From: JAAYEA01 sp012689325
Lineage (GTDB): Bacteria; Chloroflexota; Anaerolineae; JAAYEA01
Direction of reading: 5' to 3'
DNA: 61,193 nucleotides
Assembly (NCBI GenBank): GCA_036841525.1
Contig: DAITVZ010000022.1
Coordinates: 1 to 61,193, forward strand
Shown: in pieces, positions 7,343 through 15,441 of the stretch
How positions within the stretch are numbered: the first letter of the stretch is position 1
Layout of the letters: each line of letters opens with the position of its first letter
Notes under the pieces: generated by a model
Told to the model about the DNA's origin: nothing
Databases searched by the model: none
The model's input: the letters and a program-made list of their open reading frames with translations, nothing else
Made by a program: the position numbers and the translations under genes

Positions 7343-7894
7343 TCAGTTGGGGGCTTGATGCATGAGGATGCGCCGCAGGGCGCCGAGGGCGCGGTGCTGC
7401 AGGGATTTGATGGCGGAGATGGGCTTGTCCAGGACCGAGGCGACCTCCGCATTGTCCATTTCCTCGACGAATTTGCAGATGATCACCTGGCGCTGTTCTT
7501 CGGTGAGTTGCGCAAGGGCAGCGGCGAGGCGTTGTTGGGAAAGCCCGCGCTCGGCCGCCTCTTCGGGGTCCGGGGTGGCGGCCTCGGCCTGCTCATCCAG
7601 GGGGCGCAGGTTCAGGATGCCTGCCCGTCGCTGGTGGTCGATGACCAGGTTGCGCGCGATGGTATAGAGCCAGGCGAGGATAGGCCGCCCCATGTCGGTA
7701 AAGCTGCCGATCCCGGCGACGACACGGACGAAAACGTCGCTGCTCAGCTCTTCGGCGACGGCCTGATCCGCCACACGATAATAGATGTAGCGAAACACAG
7801 CCGCATAGTGCCGCTCATAGAGCTCGGCAAAGGCCGCGGCATCGCCTTGTTGCGCGCGGCGGATCAGCTGGCGCTCATCGCTGGCTGCGGCCAT
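7343..7894 (-). CDS. ECF-family RNA polymerase sigma factor
   Basis: 183 residues, the normal size of an extracytoplasmic-function sigma factor. Region 2 (about residues 8-80) has LIRRAQQGDAAAFAELYERH, AEELSSDVFVRV and the DNA-melting helix WLYTIARNLVIDHQRR. Region 4 (about 120-175) has LTEEQRQVIICKFVEEMDNAEVA and the recognition helix ISAIKSLQHRALGALRR. It directs RNA polymerase to a small regulon, most likely including its own operon. Downstream on the same strand are the FecR-like membrane protein and the DUF5666 protein. On the minus strand a TATAAT lies ahead of the gene (plus-strand 7974-7979), without a clear -35 element. Confidence 0.9.
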   Translation of the reverse strand: MAAASDERQLIRRAQQGDAAAFAELYERHYAAVFRYIYYRVADQAVAEELSSDVFVRVVAGIGSFTDMGRPILAWLYTIARNLVIDHQRRAGILNLRPLDEQAEAATPDPEEAAERGLSQQRLAAALAQLTEEQRQVIICKFVEEMDNAEVASVLDKPISAIKSLQHRALGALRRILMHQAPN

Positions 7895-8138
7895 GGGCGG
7901 CGATGCTCCGTTCGGGCATGGTCATCTGCACCTCGGCAGAGGGTGGGTGGGCATGGGGCGAAGTCCTGCCTATATTATACCGCTTAACGAACGAGGCGGC
8001 TTGCGGATACGGCCGCTGCGATGGCCCCTCGCGCGGGCGCCGTCCGCGCGCGATCGGCCAGCCTGTGGCCTGCAACAGGGGCGGCTATCTGCAAGCAGGG
8101 ATGCCGGATCGCAAATACTGCGCAGCCAAAAGCACTGG

Positions 8139-8169
8139 AAGGGCAGCAACCCAGCCGGCTGCTGCCCTT
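8139..8169 (-). terminator. Hairpin terminator after the GNAT gene
   Basis: AAGGGCAGCA (8139-8148) pairs with TGCTGCCCTT (8160-8169), ten base pairs. On the minus strand it is 5 bases past the acetyltransferase stop; the trailing sequence is only moderately U-rich, so efficiency is uncertain. Confidence 0.5.
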
Positions 8170-8174
8170 GCCTC

Positions 8175-9449
8175 TCACACGCTCCAATAGATATACGACT
8201 CGACCTTGGGGAACAGCGCATCCACCACGGGCTGCAGGCTGGCGCGCACGCCCAGGTCGGGGCGGTAGGCCGAGATCTCTTCGCGGCTGTGGTAGCCCAA
8301 CAGCAGCCGGACGGCCGGGTAGGGCGGCAGCCTGATCTCGCCGCGATCCGACCGCCCCACCGACCGGACCTCGACCAACCTGCCGCGCGCAAATTCCAGC
8401 TCCACCGCCTCCTCGTAAAAGTTGAGGTGCAGCGTCTGGGTCAGCCCCGCCAGCATGGACTCGGCCAGGCGGCGCTCCAGCACGGGGGCGATGCGCTGCA
8501 GGAAGCGGACGCGGTGGGGGATGCGCACCTGCCAGGCGTAGGGCTTGTTGGCCCGCGCGCCCAGGTAGCTCGCCGTCTTGATGATGGGCTGGCTGGGCGT
8601 GCCGTTGATGGCGATGCGCGCCTGGCCTTGCTCCCGCGCCAGCCCCTTGGCGAAGCGCAGCGCGGCCAGGCTATCGTCGTAGGTGAACGTGATCGCCTCG
8701 CGGACCGGCAGCCCATTGTCCGGCTTGTCGCGGATGCGCAGATAGCCGACGATCCGCTCGTCGCGCTCCAGCACATGGCTGGTGAGGCGGTCGGGGTAGC
8801 CTGAGGAGAGCTCTTCCGGGAAGCGCCAAATGGCCTCGTCCCGCGCGGCGCGAAGGCACAGCCCCCGCGTGGCCGTTTCATAGAGCGCCGAAACCTGCGG
8901 GAGGTCAGCGGGAGTCATCCGGCGGATGGCCGCCGATTCGACGGCGCCCGCGGGCAGGTCGGGGATGTCGTCGGGGATCAGCCGCCACCCCTGGTTGAGC
9001 GGGATGGCGTACTCGTAGCCGAACTGCCGGTAAAAGTAAGGGATCCCCTCGATGGCGCCCAGATCATAGCCTTCGTCTTGGAGCTTGCGCTCAAAGACCT
9101 TCATCTGGGCGCGGATCAGCCCCCGGCGCCGGTATTCGGGCACGGTCCCCACCGGCCCCAGCTCGGCCACCTTGAGCAAGACGTCGCCATAGTGCCATTG
9201 CAGCGGGATCAAGCTGATCATCGAGACGGGCAAGCCGGTGCGCGTGTCCTCCACGTAGAGGATATCCTCCCAGCGCATCCTGGGATGCTTGGTGTAAAGG
9301 TCGTGGCAGACGGTGTATAGCTCGTCCTCACCAAAGGCGCGGCGGCCGCATTCGGCGATGCGCTCCAGGTCGTCCGCGCATTCGGCGTGGCGCATCACCA
9401 GGCCGTCGCCCAGGTCCACGCGCCAGGGGTGCGATGTGTTCTCCGGCAT
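8175..9449 (-). CDS. GNAT-family N-acetyltransferase with sterol-carrier-like tail (Eis-like)
   Basis: A 424-residue protein with an N-terminal GNAT fold: ELGPVGTVPEYRRRGL contains the acetyl-CoA loop (R/Q-x-x-G-x-A/G type), followed by GYDLGAIEGIPYFYRQFGYEYA. The middle repeats a second degenerate GNAT half (about 150-300), and the last ~110 residues (LARRLAESMLAGL..., VELEFARGRLVEV) resemble the SCP2-like domain of Eis-type acetyltransferases. Length and order agree with that family (~400 residues). It is predicted to acetylate amines using acetyl-CoA in the cytoplasm; the substrate cannot be read from sequence. It is transcribed alone. Confidence 0.8.
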   Translation of the reverse strand: MPENTSHPWRVDLGDGLVMRHAECADDLERIAECGRRAFGEDELYTVCHDLYTKHPRMRWEDILYVEDTRTGLPVSMISLIPLQWHYGDVLLKVAELGPVGTVPEYRRRGLIRAQMKVFERKLQDEGYDLGAIEGIPYFYRQFGYEYAIPLNQGWRLIPDDIPDLPAGAVESAAIRRMTPADLPQVSALYETATRGLCLRAARDEAIWRFPEELSSGYPDRLTSHVLERDERIVGYLRIRDKPDNGLPVREAITFTYDDSLAALRFAKGLAREQGQARIAINGTPSQPIIKTASYLGARANKPYAWQVRIPHRVRFLQRIAPVLERRLAESMLAGLTQTLHLNFYEEAVELEFARGRLVEVRSVGRSDRGEIRLPPYPAVRLLLGYHSREEISAYRPDLGVRASLQPVVDALFPKVESYIYWSV

Positions 9450-9589
9450 AGTTGGTCCTTTCTGCGCGCTCGGGTGGAGCGCCGCGCGATCTCCTCGGTG
9501 GCCACGTTGCCCGGCGTCCGTTGCTCGCCCGTGCGCATTTTAGCACAAGATGTGAGAAGGTGTGAGGGGTCACTCTGGCCCCAGCGCCT

Positions 9590-9618
9590 TTGCCAACTGG
9601 GGCGGGCTATGCTAGAAT
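9590..9618 (+). promoter_or_regulatory. Promoter of the AICAR transformylase gene
   Basis: TTGCCA at 9590-9595, 17-base spacer, TAGAAT at 9613-9618. Because transcription would begin near 9625, the ATG at 9619 cannot be the translation start; this supports ATG 9649. Confidence 0.65.
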
Positions 9619-9648
9619 ATGCCAGGAATCCCATCAAGCGAGGCCAAG

Positions 9649-10815
9649 ATGAAGATACAGCTCAAGTACGGAACCAACCCTCACCAGATCCCGGCCAGCA
9701 TCACCTTGCCGGACCCCTCGCCGCTGCAGGTGCTCAACGGCGCGCCCGGCTATATCAACCTGCTGGACGCGCTGGGCGCGTGGCAGTTGGTGCGCGAGCT
9801 GCGCGAGGCCACGGGCGTGGCGGCGGCGGCTTCCTTCAAGCACACCAGCCCCGCTGGCGCGGCCATCGCCCGCCCCTTCACCGAGGCGTTTGCGGCCTCC
9901 CAGTTCCTGACCGACGAGGAGCTCTCGCCGGTGGCCAATGCCTACGTCCATGCCCGCGGCAGCGATCGGCTCAGCTCCTTCGGCGACGCCGCCGCCGTCA
10001 GCGATACGGTGGACGTGTCCCTGGCGCGCATCCTGGCGCGGGAGGTCTCGGACCTGATCATCGCGCCCGGTTATGAGCCGGAGGCGCTGGCGCTGCTCAA
10101 GGCCAAAAAGGGCGGCGGCTATCTCATCTTGCAGCTCGACCCCGCCTATCAGCCGCCCGAGCTGGAGGGGCGCGACCTATTCGGGTTCCGGCTGGAGCAG
10201 CGGCGCAACGATGCGCGCATCACCGCCAGTCTTTTCGAGAACGTGGTCTCGTCCCGTAAATCTCTGCCCCAGGAGGCGGTGGAGACGCTGATCGTGGCCA
10301 CCATCGCGCTCAAGTACACCCAATCCAACTCGGTCTGCGTCGCCTACGATGGGCAGGTCATCGGCATGGGCGCGGGTCAGCAGTCGCGGGTGCATTGCAC
10401 GCGCCTCGCTTGCGACAAGGCCGACAAGTGGCTGCTGCAGCAACACCCCAAGACCCTGGCGCTCAAGTTCAAGTCGGGGTTGGGCCGTCCGGAAAAGGCC
10501 AACGTGGTGGACCAGTACCTGCTGTGGGAGCAGCTCTCCGACGCCGAGGTGACGCAGATGCTCAGCGGCCTGCAAGAGCGCCCCGAGCCGATCAGCCGCG
10601 AGGAAAAGGCGGCCTGGATCGCCCGCTTCGAGGGCATCTGCCTCTCCTCGGACGCCTTTATCCCCTTCCGCGACAACATCGACCGGGCCAGCCGCAGCCA
10701 CGTGCAGTATGTGGCGCAGCCGGGCCATTCGCTGCGGGATGATGACGTCACCGCGGCGGCGGAGCAATATGGCATGACGATGATCCACACGGGCCTGCGG
10801 CTGTTCCTGCACTAG
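9649..10815 (+). CDS. Stand-alone AICAR transformylase (PurH C-terminal domain only)
   Basis: A 388-residue enzyme matching only the transformylase part of PurH, which transfers formyl from 10-formyl-tetrahydrofolate to AICAR in the ninth step of IMP synthesis. Visible motifs are KYGTNPHQ at the N-terminus, SFKHTSPAGAA with the catalytic Lys-His pair, SNSVCVAYDGQVIGMGAGQQSRVHC, and LSSDAFIPFRDNID. The IMP cyclohydrolase (MGS-like) domain normally ahead of KYGxNPHQ is absent, so IMP ring closure must be encoded elsewhere. Start 9649 is fixed by the promoter at 9590-9618 and by GAGG upstream. Short single-domain forms are known in some bacteria and archaea. Function is well supported; cofactor use is assumed. 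Confidence 0.88.
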   Translation: MKIQLKYGTNPHQIPASITLPDPSPLQVLNGAPGYINLLDALGAWQLVRELREATGVAAAASFKHTSPAGAAIARPFTEAFAASQFLTDEELSPVANAYVHARGSDRLSSFGDAAAVSDTVDVSLARILAREVSDLIIAPGYEPEALALLKAKKGGGYLILQLDPAYQPPELEGRDLFGFRLEQRRNDARITASLFENVVSSRKSLPQEAVETLIVATIALKYTQSNSVCVAYDGQVIGMGAGQQSRVHCTRLACDKADKWLLQQHPKTLALKFKSGLGRPEKANVVDQYLLWEQLSDAEVTQMLSGLQERPEPISREEKAAWIARFEGICLSSDAFIPFRDNIDRASRSHVQYVAQPGHSLRDDDVTAAAEQYGMTMIHTGLRLFLH

Positions 10816-10906
10816 GGGGAGGGCGTGGGGCGGCGCGCCCTGTGCACGCCTCTCGACGTCCAGGCACGAGCTGCCTGGGTATCTAGTCTGCGATAAGGAG
10901 GGCAAG

Positions 10907-11461
10907 ATGCAAGCTACCGAGATTCTGGAACACGAGCATCGGGTCATTGAGCACGTGCTGTCGAACCTGGAGCTCGCGGCCAAGCGCCTGGATCAGGGAC
11001 AGCCCGTGCGTCCCGGCTTTTTCCTGGACGCGGCCGAGTTCATCAAGGGCTTTGCGGACGGATGCCACCATCATAAGGAGGAGGGCGTCCTCTTTGTGGC
11101 CATGGAAAAGGCCGGCGTCCCCAAGCAGGGCGGCCCCATCGGGGTCATGCTCGCCGAGCACGAGCAAGCGCGGGCCTACACCCGGGGCATGCGCGAGGCG
11201 GCGCTGCGATTGCAGGCAGGAGAGCCGTCCGCCCGCGCCGAGGTTGTGCGCAACGCCCTGGGCTATGTGGCGATCCTGCGCCCGCACATCCTCAAGGAGG
11301 ATCGCATCCTCTACCCCATGGCGGAGAGGGCGATTCCGGCGGCGGGGCAGGCCGATCTGGTGGAGGATTTCGAGCGGGTCGAGCGGGAGGAGACCGGCGC
11401 CGGGGTGCACGAAAAGTATGAGGCCCTGGCGGAGGCCCTGGAGAAAGAGCTGGCGCCCTAA
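10907..11461 (+). CDS. Hemerythrin-like HHE-domain protein
   Basis: 184 residues forming a four-helix HHE cation-binding domain. Likely iron ligands are in EHEHRVIEH (helix 1), CHHHKEE (helix 2), LAEHEQAR (helix 3) and RPHILKEDRILYP (helix 4). Such proteins bind a di-iron centre and serve in oxygen, nitric oxide or redox sensing, or in iron-sulfur repair. No fused domain or signal peptide is present. AAGGAGG just before the ATG is a good ribosome site. It precedes a pentaheme cytochrome, which has its own promoter, so co-function is only suggested. Confidence 0.85.
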   Translation: MQATEILEHEHRVIEHVLSNLELAAKRLDQGQPVRPGFFLDAAEFIKGFADGCHHHKEEGVLFVAMEKAGVPKQGGPIGVMLAEHEQARAYTRGMREAALRLQAGEPSARAEVVRNALGYVAILRPHILKEDRILYPMAERAIPAAGQADLVEDFERVEREETGAGVHEKYEALAEALEKELAP

Positions 11462-11474
11462 GCGGCATCTCTCA

Positions 11475-11502
11475 TTGCGAAATCGGCGGTTTTGCTTATA
11501 CT
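11475..11502 (+). promoter_or_regulatory. Promoter of the multiheme cytochrome gene
   Basis: TTGCGA at 11475-11480, 16-base spacer, TATACT at 11497-11502, 43 bp before the first plausible ATG. Confidence 0.55.
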
Positions 11503-11550
11503 AGGGGACACCGTCAGGTCAGGGAGGCTAGCTTGCGTAAAGGGATGGGT

Positions 11551-12645
11551 ATGAACACAAAGCTATTGTTATCCTTTGTGCTCGGGGCGGCTATCGTTGG
11601 CGCCATCTGGGCCACTCGACAGCCGGAGCCGATCCAGGACATCAGCGCCAAATGGTCCGGCTCGGGACACGCGGATGCGACGTCCGAGTCTTTTGTCCAT
11701 TGGGATGCCGACGAGCCGCCGGTCGTCCCCACCAACTGCGCCAAGTGCCACAGCCTCTATGGCTACCTGGACTTTTTGGGCGCGGATGGCTCGGCGGCGG
11801 GGACCGTGGATAAGGAGGCCAAGACCGGCTCGGTCTTGTTCTGCAACACCTGCCACAGCGACGCCGCCCACAGTCTGTCCCAGGTGAGCTTTACCTCGGG
11901 GGCCGCGATCACGCCCCGCGGTTCCGAGGCCTCGTGCCTGCAATGCCACCAGGGCCGCTCCTCCTCGCCCAGCGTCAACAAAACGCTGGCAGGCTTGGAG
12001 GCCGACACGGTGAACGAAAAGCTGGCCTTCATCAACGTGCACTATAACATCGCGGCGGCCACGTTGATGGGCAACGATGGGCAGACCGCCTACCAGTATG
12101 ACGGCAAGAGCTATATCGGCCGCTATAACCACGTGGTGGACCTGAGCTCCTGCACCCAGTGCCACGACCCGCACAGCCTTGCGGTCGCGCCCAAGGAGTG
12201 CAGCCCCTGCCACCTGAACGTCGTGGACAAGGAAGACCTGAAGGACATCCGCTACAACACCCAGGACTATGATGGCGACGGGAACATCAAAGAGGGCGTC
12301 CACGGCGAGATCGAGACCCTGCACGATGCGCTCTATGTCGCCATTCGCGATTACGCCCGCACCGTCGTCGGCAAGCCGATCGCCTATAACCCCGACGCTT
12401 TCCCCTACTTTTTCAACGACGCCAACGATGACGGCGTGGCCAGCGCCGAGGAGGCCGTTGCGGCCAATCGCTACGCGAGCTGGACTCCGCGCCTGGTGCG
12501 CCTGACCTACAACTATGGCTTTGTGCTCAAGGACCCCGGCAGCTATGCCCATAACCCGCGGTATGTGCTGCAATTCCTGTACGACGCCCTTCAAGATGCA
12601 GGCGAGAAGGTGCCTGTGCAGGTGACGGGCCTGAAGCGCCCCTAA
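11551..12645 (+). CDS. Exported pentaheme c-type cytochrome with calcium-loop-like motifs
   Basis: 364 residues. The N-terminus (MNTKLLLSFVLGAAIVGAIW) is a signal peptide or anchor. Five CxxCH haem sites occur: NCAKCH, FCNTCH, SCLQCH, SCTQCH and ECSPCH, spread over about residues 60-205 with extra His nearby for axial ligation. Two Asp-rich loops, DYDGDGNIKEG (near 245) and NDANDDGVASAEE (near 292), look like EF-hand calcium sites; the last ~80 residues lack haem. Start 11551 has AAAGGG six bases ahead; TTG 11533 and ATG 11545 are alternatives. It probably carries electrons outside the membrane. I cannot assign it to a named oxidoreductase complex, and no maturation genes are nearby. Confidence 0.8.
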   Translation: MNTKLLLSFVLGAAIVGAIWATRQPEPIQDISAKWSGSGHADATSESFVHWDADEPPVVPTNCAKCHSLYGYLDFLGADGSAAGTVDKEAKTGSVLFCNTCHSDAAHSLSQVSFTSGAAITPRGSEASCLQCHQGRSSSPSVNKTLAGLEADTVNEKLAFINVHYNIAAATLMGNDGQTAYQYDGKSYIGRYNHVVDLSSCTQCHDPHSLAVAPKECSPCHLNVVDKEDLKDIRYNTQDYDGDGNIKEGVHGEIETLHDALYVAIRDYARTVVGKPIAYNPDAFPYFFNDANDDGVASAEEAVAANRYASWTPRLVRLTYNYGFVLKDPGSYAHNPRYVLQFLYDALQDAGEKVPVQVTGLKRP

Positions 12646-12652
12646 ACCAAAA

Positions 12653-12685
12653 CGCCCCGCCGATCATCGGCGGGGCGCTTTGCTT
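12653..12685. terminator. Strong, probably bidirectional terminator
   Basis: CGCCCCGCCGA (12653-12663) pairs perfectly with TCGGCGGGGCG (12667-12677) around a three-base loop, followed by CTTTGCTTTT; AAAAC precedes the stem. It sits between the convergent cytochrome and RNase J genes. Confidence 0.85.
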
Positions 12686-12692
12686 TTGCGAC

Positions 12693-14324
12693 CTATTCAG
12701 CGATCACGCACATGACCAGCGGCTGCCGGCCGGTCTCTTTCTCCAGGAACCTTTCCAGCGCCCGCTGCACCCGCTCGGGAACCGCCCTGGCGCTTTCCCC
12801 GGCCACCCGCAGGGCCTCCTCCCGGATGCGCTGGATCAGCTCCTCCGACTCGCGCAGGTAGACGAACCCCCGCGAGACGATCTGGACGTCGCGCACGTTC
12901 GCGCCGTTGGCGTCGGCGGCCAGCACCGCCACCACGAACCCGTCGCGCGCCAGCACTTCGCGATCTCGCAGCACCACGGGCCCGATATCGCCCACCACGG
13001 AGCCGTCCACAAAGACGGTCTCTTGCTCCACCTGGTCCACCACGCGCACCCGCTTCTCCTCCACCTCCAGCACGCTGCCATCCTTGAGCACGAGGATATG
13101 GTCTTTGGGGACGCCGATCTGCTGGGCCAAACGCCCGTGCTGGTGCAGATGCCGGGACTCGCCATGGATGGGCATCAGATAGTGTGGCCGGAAGAGCCGG
13201 ATCAGCAGCTTCTGGTCCTCCTGGCTGCCGTGCCCGGAGACGTGGACCGGCGCGATCTTGTCATAGATCACGTCGGCGCCGCGGTCGATGAGTTGGTTGA
13301 TGATGCGGATGATCGCTTCCTCATTGCCGGGGATCATCTGCGAGGAAAGGACCACGGTATCGTCCGGGCGAATCTCGAGCTGGCGATGGGCGCCGGTGGC
13401 CAGCAGGGCCAGCGTGGCCCGCGGCTCGCCCTGGCTGCCGGTAGCCATGATGGCCACGCGGTTGGGGGCGTAGCGATCGATCTCTTTGGCGTCGATGAGG
13501 GTATCCGGGGGCACGCGCAGATAGCCCATCTCCTGGGCCATGGCCACGTTCTCGATCATGCTGCGGCCATTCACCGCCACCTTGCGGTCCTGGCGCACGG
13601 CGACGTCGATCACCTGTTGCACCCGCGAGAGCAGCGAGGCAAAGGTGGCCACGATGACGCGCCCCGGCGCATTGGCGAAGATCTCCTCCAGCGTCTCCTC
13701 GACGATGCGCTCTGGGGGCGTAAAGCCCGGGCGCTCCGAGCCGGTGGAGTCGGCCATGAGCAGCAAGACGCCTTCTTGGCCCAGCCGGGCCAGGGCGGAG
13801 AGGTCTGGTCCCGCGCCCAACTCGGCGCCGATATCCAGCTTGAAATCGCCGGTGTGCACGATCATGCCTGCCGGCGTGCGGATCGCCAGCCCGACGCCAT
13901 CGGGGATGGAGTGGCTGACCTCGAAAAAGTTGATCTCGAAGGGCCCCAGGTTCAGCACGTCCCCCGCCTGGATGGTGTTCAGCGCGGCGCGGTCCAAGAG
14001 CCCCGCGCGCTTGAGCTTGACCTCCACCAAGCCCCTGGTCAGCTTGGTGCTATAGATCGGGAGCGAGGCTTCCTTCAGCAAGTAAGGGAGCGCGCCTGTA
14101 TGGTCCTCGTGGCCGTGGGTCAGGATCACGCCCCGGATCAGGTCCAGCTTGTCCCTCAGATAGGCGAAATCGGGGATCACCAGGTCGATGCCCCACATGT
14201 CGTTTTCGGGGAACATGGCCCCGCAGTCGACCAGTATAATATTGCGGCCATACTCGAACACGGTCATGTTCTTGCCGATCTCCCCCAGGCCGCCCAGAGG
14301 AATGATCTTGAGCTTGTTTGCCAT
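12693..14324 (-). CDS. rnj: Ribonuclease J
   Basis: 543 residues, normal for RNase J, the metallo-beta-lactamase/beta-CASP nuclease with 5'-3' exonuclease and endonuclease activity in mRNA decay and rRNA maturation. Seen directly: IIPLGGLGEIGKNM at the N-terminus, the zinc motif THGHEDHTGALPYLL, VSHSIPDG, HTGDFK, LLMADST, the beta-CASP segment with ATGSQGEP and SSQMIPGNE, and HVSGHGSQEDQ and PIHGE further on. The C-terminal ~110 residues form the usual dimer/RNA domain. ATG 14324 follows GGAAGAGG; the reading frame extends upstream without homology. It faces the degV gene across a divergent promoter region. Confidence 0.95.
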   Translation of the reverse strand: MANKLKIIPLGGLGEIGKNMTVFEYGRNIILVDCGAMFPENDMWGIDLVIPDFAYLRDKLDLIRGVILTHGHEDHTGALPYLLKEASLPIYSTKLTRGLVEVKLKRAGLLDRAALNTIQAGDVLNLGPFEINFFEVSHSIPDGVGLAIRTPAGMIVHTGDFKLDIGAELGAGPDLSALARLGQEGVLLLMADSTGSERPGFTPPERIVEETLEEIFANAPGRVIVATFASLLSRVQQVIDVAVRQDRKVAVNGRSMIENVAMAQEMGYLRVPPDTLIDAKEIDRYAPNRVAIMATGSQGEPRATLALLATGAHRQLEIRPDDTVVLSSQMIPGNEEAIIRIINQLIDRGADVIYDKIAPVHVSGHGSQEDQKLLIRLFRPHYLMPIHGESRHLHQHGRLAQQIGVPKDHILVLKDGSVLEVEEKRVRVVDQVEQETVFVDGSVVGDIGPVVLRDREVLARDGFVVAVLAADANGANVRDVQIVSRGFVYLRESEELIQRIREEALRVAGESARAVPERVQRALERFLEKETGRQPLVMCVIAE

Positions 14325-14528
14325 ATGCCTCTTCCTTATCGTAAGCTGGGCAGGACAGGACCCTGCCTCAGCGACTGCAATCATGCCAACACCCTATCAT
14401 ACCGCATAACTCGGGATTCTCCAAACACCGGCCTGTGGGGCTGCTCAACGGCAGCGCGGGCCGCAAGCAACTTGGAGGCGCGCGCGGGGTTTAGATGGCT
14501 ATATCAGAATCAACAACAGGAGGACAAT

Positions 14529-15383
14529 ATGCCCAAGATCGGCATCGTGACGGACAGCGGATCGGACATCAGCCAGGAGGCCGCGAAGGCTTTGGGCGTG
14601 CGGATTGTGCCGCTGGTCGTTACCTTTGGCAGCGAGACCTTTGCGGATGGCGAGCTGGATTCCGAGGCTTTTTGGGCCAAGACCGCGGTGGTCCATCCGC
14701 AGTCGTCGCAGCCTTCGGTGGGCGCCTTTGAGGAGGCCTACGCCGCCATCATCGCGGAAGGTGCGGAGGTCCTCTGCGTCACCATCACCGGCAAGCTGAG
14801 CGGCACCTATAACTCGGCCCTGGCCGCGGCGCAGCGCTTTGGCGACCAGGTGACGGTGGTGGATTCCCTCTCCCTATCCTGGGGGCAGCGCTTCCAGGTC
14901 GAGGCCGCGCTGCAGGCAGCGCGCGAAGGCAAAACCAGAGACGAGATCGTGGCCCTGCTCCAGGACGTCAGGGACCGCACCCACTTCTATATCATCCTGG
15001 ATACGATCGAGAACCTGAAAAAGGGCGGGCGAGCCTCCAAGCTGATCGCTGTGGTGGAAAAGGTGGTGCGCTTCTTTAACATCAAGCCGATCCTGCTGGT
15101 CAAGGAGGGCGAGCTGGGCTTGCTGGGGACCGCCAACTCGTTCGCCCGCGGCTTGTTGCGCATCCAGAAAGAGACGCTGGCCCATAGCCCCTTCGAGCGC
15201 CTGGCATCGCTTTACACGCGAGACGCGGAACCAGCGGCCAAGTTTGCGCAGGACCTGGCCGAAAAAATCGGCTGGAAGCCGGAGGATATCCCGCTGCAAG
15301 AGATCGGCGTGGCCGTCTCGGTTCACGGCGGCGCCGGCGCCGTGGCGGTGGCGGTGTTGGCGGCCAGCAAGGGCGGCGCCTGA
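14529..15383 (+). CDS. DegV-family fatty-acid-binding protein
   Basis: 284 residues with the DegV signature: IGIVTDSGSDIS at the N-terminus, VxPLVVTFGSETFADG, SQPSVGAFEEAY, ITGKLSGTYNSA, VVDSLSLSWGQ, YIILDTIENLKKGGRAS and IKPILLVKEGELG. DegV/FakB proteins bind long-chain fatty acids, and in Firmicutes present them to the FakA kinase; no FakA is in this window. AGGAGG eight bases before the ATG fixes the start within a much longer open frame that is antisense to rnj. A strong terminator follows, so it is probably monocistronic. Confidence 0.92.
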   Translation: MPKIGIVTDSGSDISQEAAKALGVRIVPLVVTFGSETFADGELDSEAFWAKTAVVHPQSSQPSVGAFEEAYAAIIAEGAEVLCVTITGKLSGTYNSALAAAQRFGDQVTVVDSLSLSWGQRFQVEAALQAAREGKTRDEIVALLQDVRDRTHFYIILDTIENLKKGGRASKLIAVVEKVVRFFNIKPILLVKEGELGLLGTANSFARGLLRIQKETLAHSPFERLASLYTRDAEPAAKFAQDLAEKIGWKPEDIPLQEIGVAVSVHGGAGAVAVAVLAASKGGA

Positions 15384-15403
15384 TCCGGGATAGGGAGAGG
15401 TCG

Positions 15404-15439
15404 GGCCCGAGGCCAACATCGTTGGCCTCGGGCCTTTTT
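15404..15439 (+). terminator. Intrinsic terminator after degV
   Basis: Fourteen perfect pairs, GGCCCGAGGCCAAC (15404-15417) with GTTGGCCTCGGGCC (15421-15434), three-base loop, then TTTTT. Confidence 0.92.
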
Positions 15440-15441
15440 CG

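Noticed and set aside
13023..14528. Long plus-strand open frame ahead of degV
   Set aside because: It is antisense to RNase J, His/Gln/Asp-rich without homology, and the true degV start with AGGAGG is at 14529.
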